The notes beneath the pieces were generated by a model. The model was not told where the DNA came from. It did not search any database and saw nothing but the letters and a program-made list of their open reading frames with translations. A stretch of 5,176 nucleotides of DNA from Desulfobulbus sp. (lineage in GTDB: Bacteria > Desulfobacterota > Desulfobulbia > Desulfobulbales > Desulfobulbaceae): assembly GCA_028684915.1 (NCBI GenBank), contig JAQUEZ010000363.1, positions 1 through 5,176 of the forward strand. Direction: 5' to 3'. Shown one piece after another: positions 5,073-5,176 of this stretch; positions within the stretch are counted from its first letter, which is position 1; every line of letters begins with the position of its first letter. Position numbers and translations under genes: made by a program.

Positions 5073-5174
5073 TCAGGCTGCTTTCTTGTAAGGGCCGCGT
5101 TCCCGTTGGGCTGCCTCTTGTTCCTGCTGACGCAACACTGCACCCAGGCGCTGTATATTTCGGGCCACCACCGC
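5073..5174 (-). CDS. C-terminal tail of a probable DDE transposase (partial)
   Basis: The minus frame entering from the window edge reads AVVARNIQRLGAVL, then a Gln/Glu/Arg-rich helix, then RERGPYKKAA and TGA at 5073-5075 (33 residues). A hydrophobic V-V-A-R-N-I-x-x-L-G segment followed by a charged tail is how many IS5/IS1182/ISNCY-type DDE transposases end (after the last catalytic helix). No catalytic residue is in view, so the family stays open. The next start codon on this strand is 62 bases further on. Confidence 0.4.
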   Translation of the reverse strand, partial: AVVARNIQRLGAVLRQQEQEAAQRERGPYKKAA

Positions 5175-5176
5175 CA

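Overview
The window is a densely transposon-scarred stretch of a bacterial chromosome or large replicon. One intact-looking gene, a secreted family-39-type glycoside hydrolase (538-2151, minus strand), sits among remains of at least five insertion sequences. A PVC-group bacterium (Planctomycetota, Lentisphaerota or Kiritimatiellota) would fit a secreted GH39-like enzyme beside an ISAzo13-type ('Rhodopirellula') transposase, but this is only a lean from family knowledge; nothing in the window fixes the taxon.

Layout. 1-56: possible C-terminal end of an upstream plus-strand protein. 57-276: no recognisable content. 277-434: the last 19 codons of an IS200-type tnpA plus its right-end hairpins, plus strand. 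435-537: hairpins and the terminator of the hydrolase gene. 538-2151: the hydrolase, minus strand. About 2185-2736: a nearly complete IS200-like element whose tnpA has an out-of-frame internal deletion. 2737-4390: a 1654-bp unit bounded by 26-bp inverted repeats (24/26 matching) with TA at both outer tips. It holds an ISAzo13-family DDE transposase with two in-frame stops and two single-base frameshifts. About 4391-4895: a second, N-terminally truncated IS200-type element. 4878-5010: a 5' gene fragment with a good ribosome binding site, running into that truncated tnpA. 5073-5176: the tail of what is probably another DDE transposase.

How it fits together. All transposase genes seen in full are broken, so this is a graveyard rather than an active element. 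The hydrolase is the only apparently functional gene. Its start lies only about 40 bp from the right-end hairpin of the adjacent IS200-like element, so its native promoter may have been separated from it. The three IS200-type right ends share one architecture: three successive hairpins between the tnpA stop and the element end. Two of them (401-434 and 4387-4420) match at 30 of 34 positions in opposite orientation. The inverted-repeat unit lies directly against an IS200-type right end on one side and within about 30 bp of an IS200-type left-end hairpin on the other. This suggests it inserted into a TA between two IS200-like elements that already stood head to tail.

I see no tRNA, rRNA, CRISPR array, defence system or TnpB gene.
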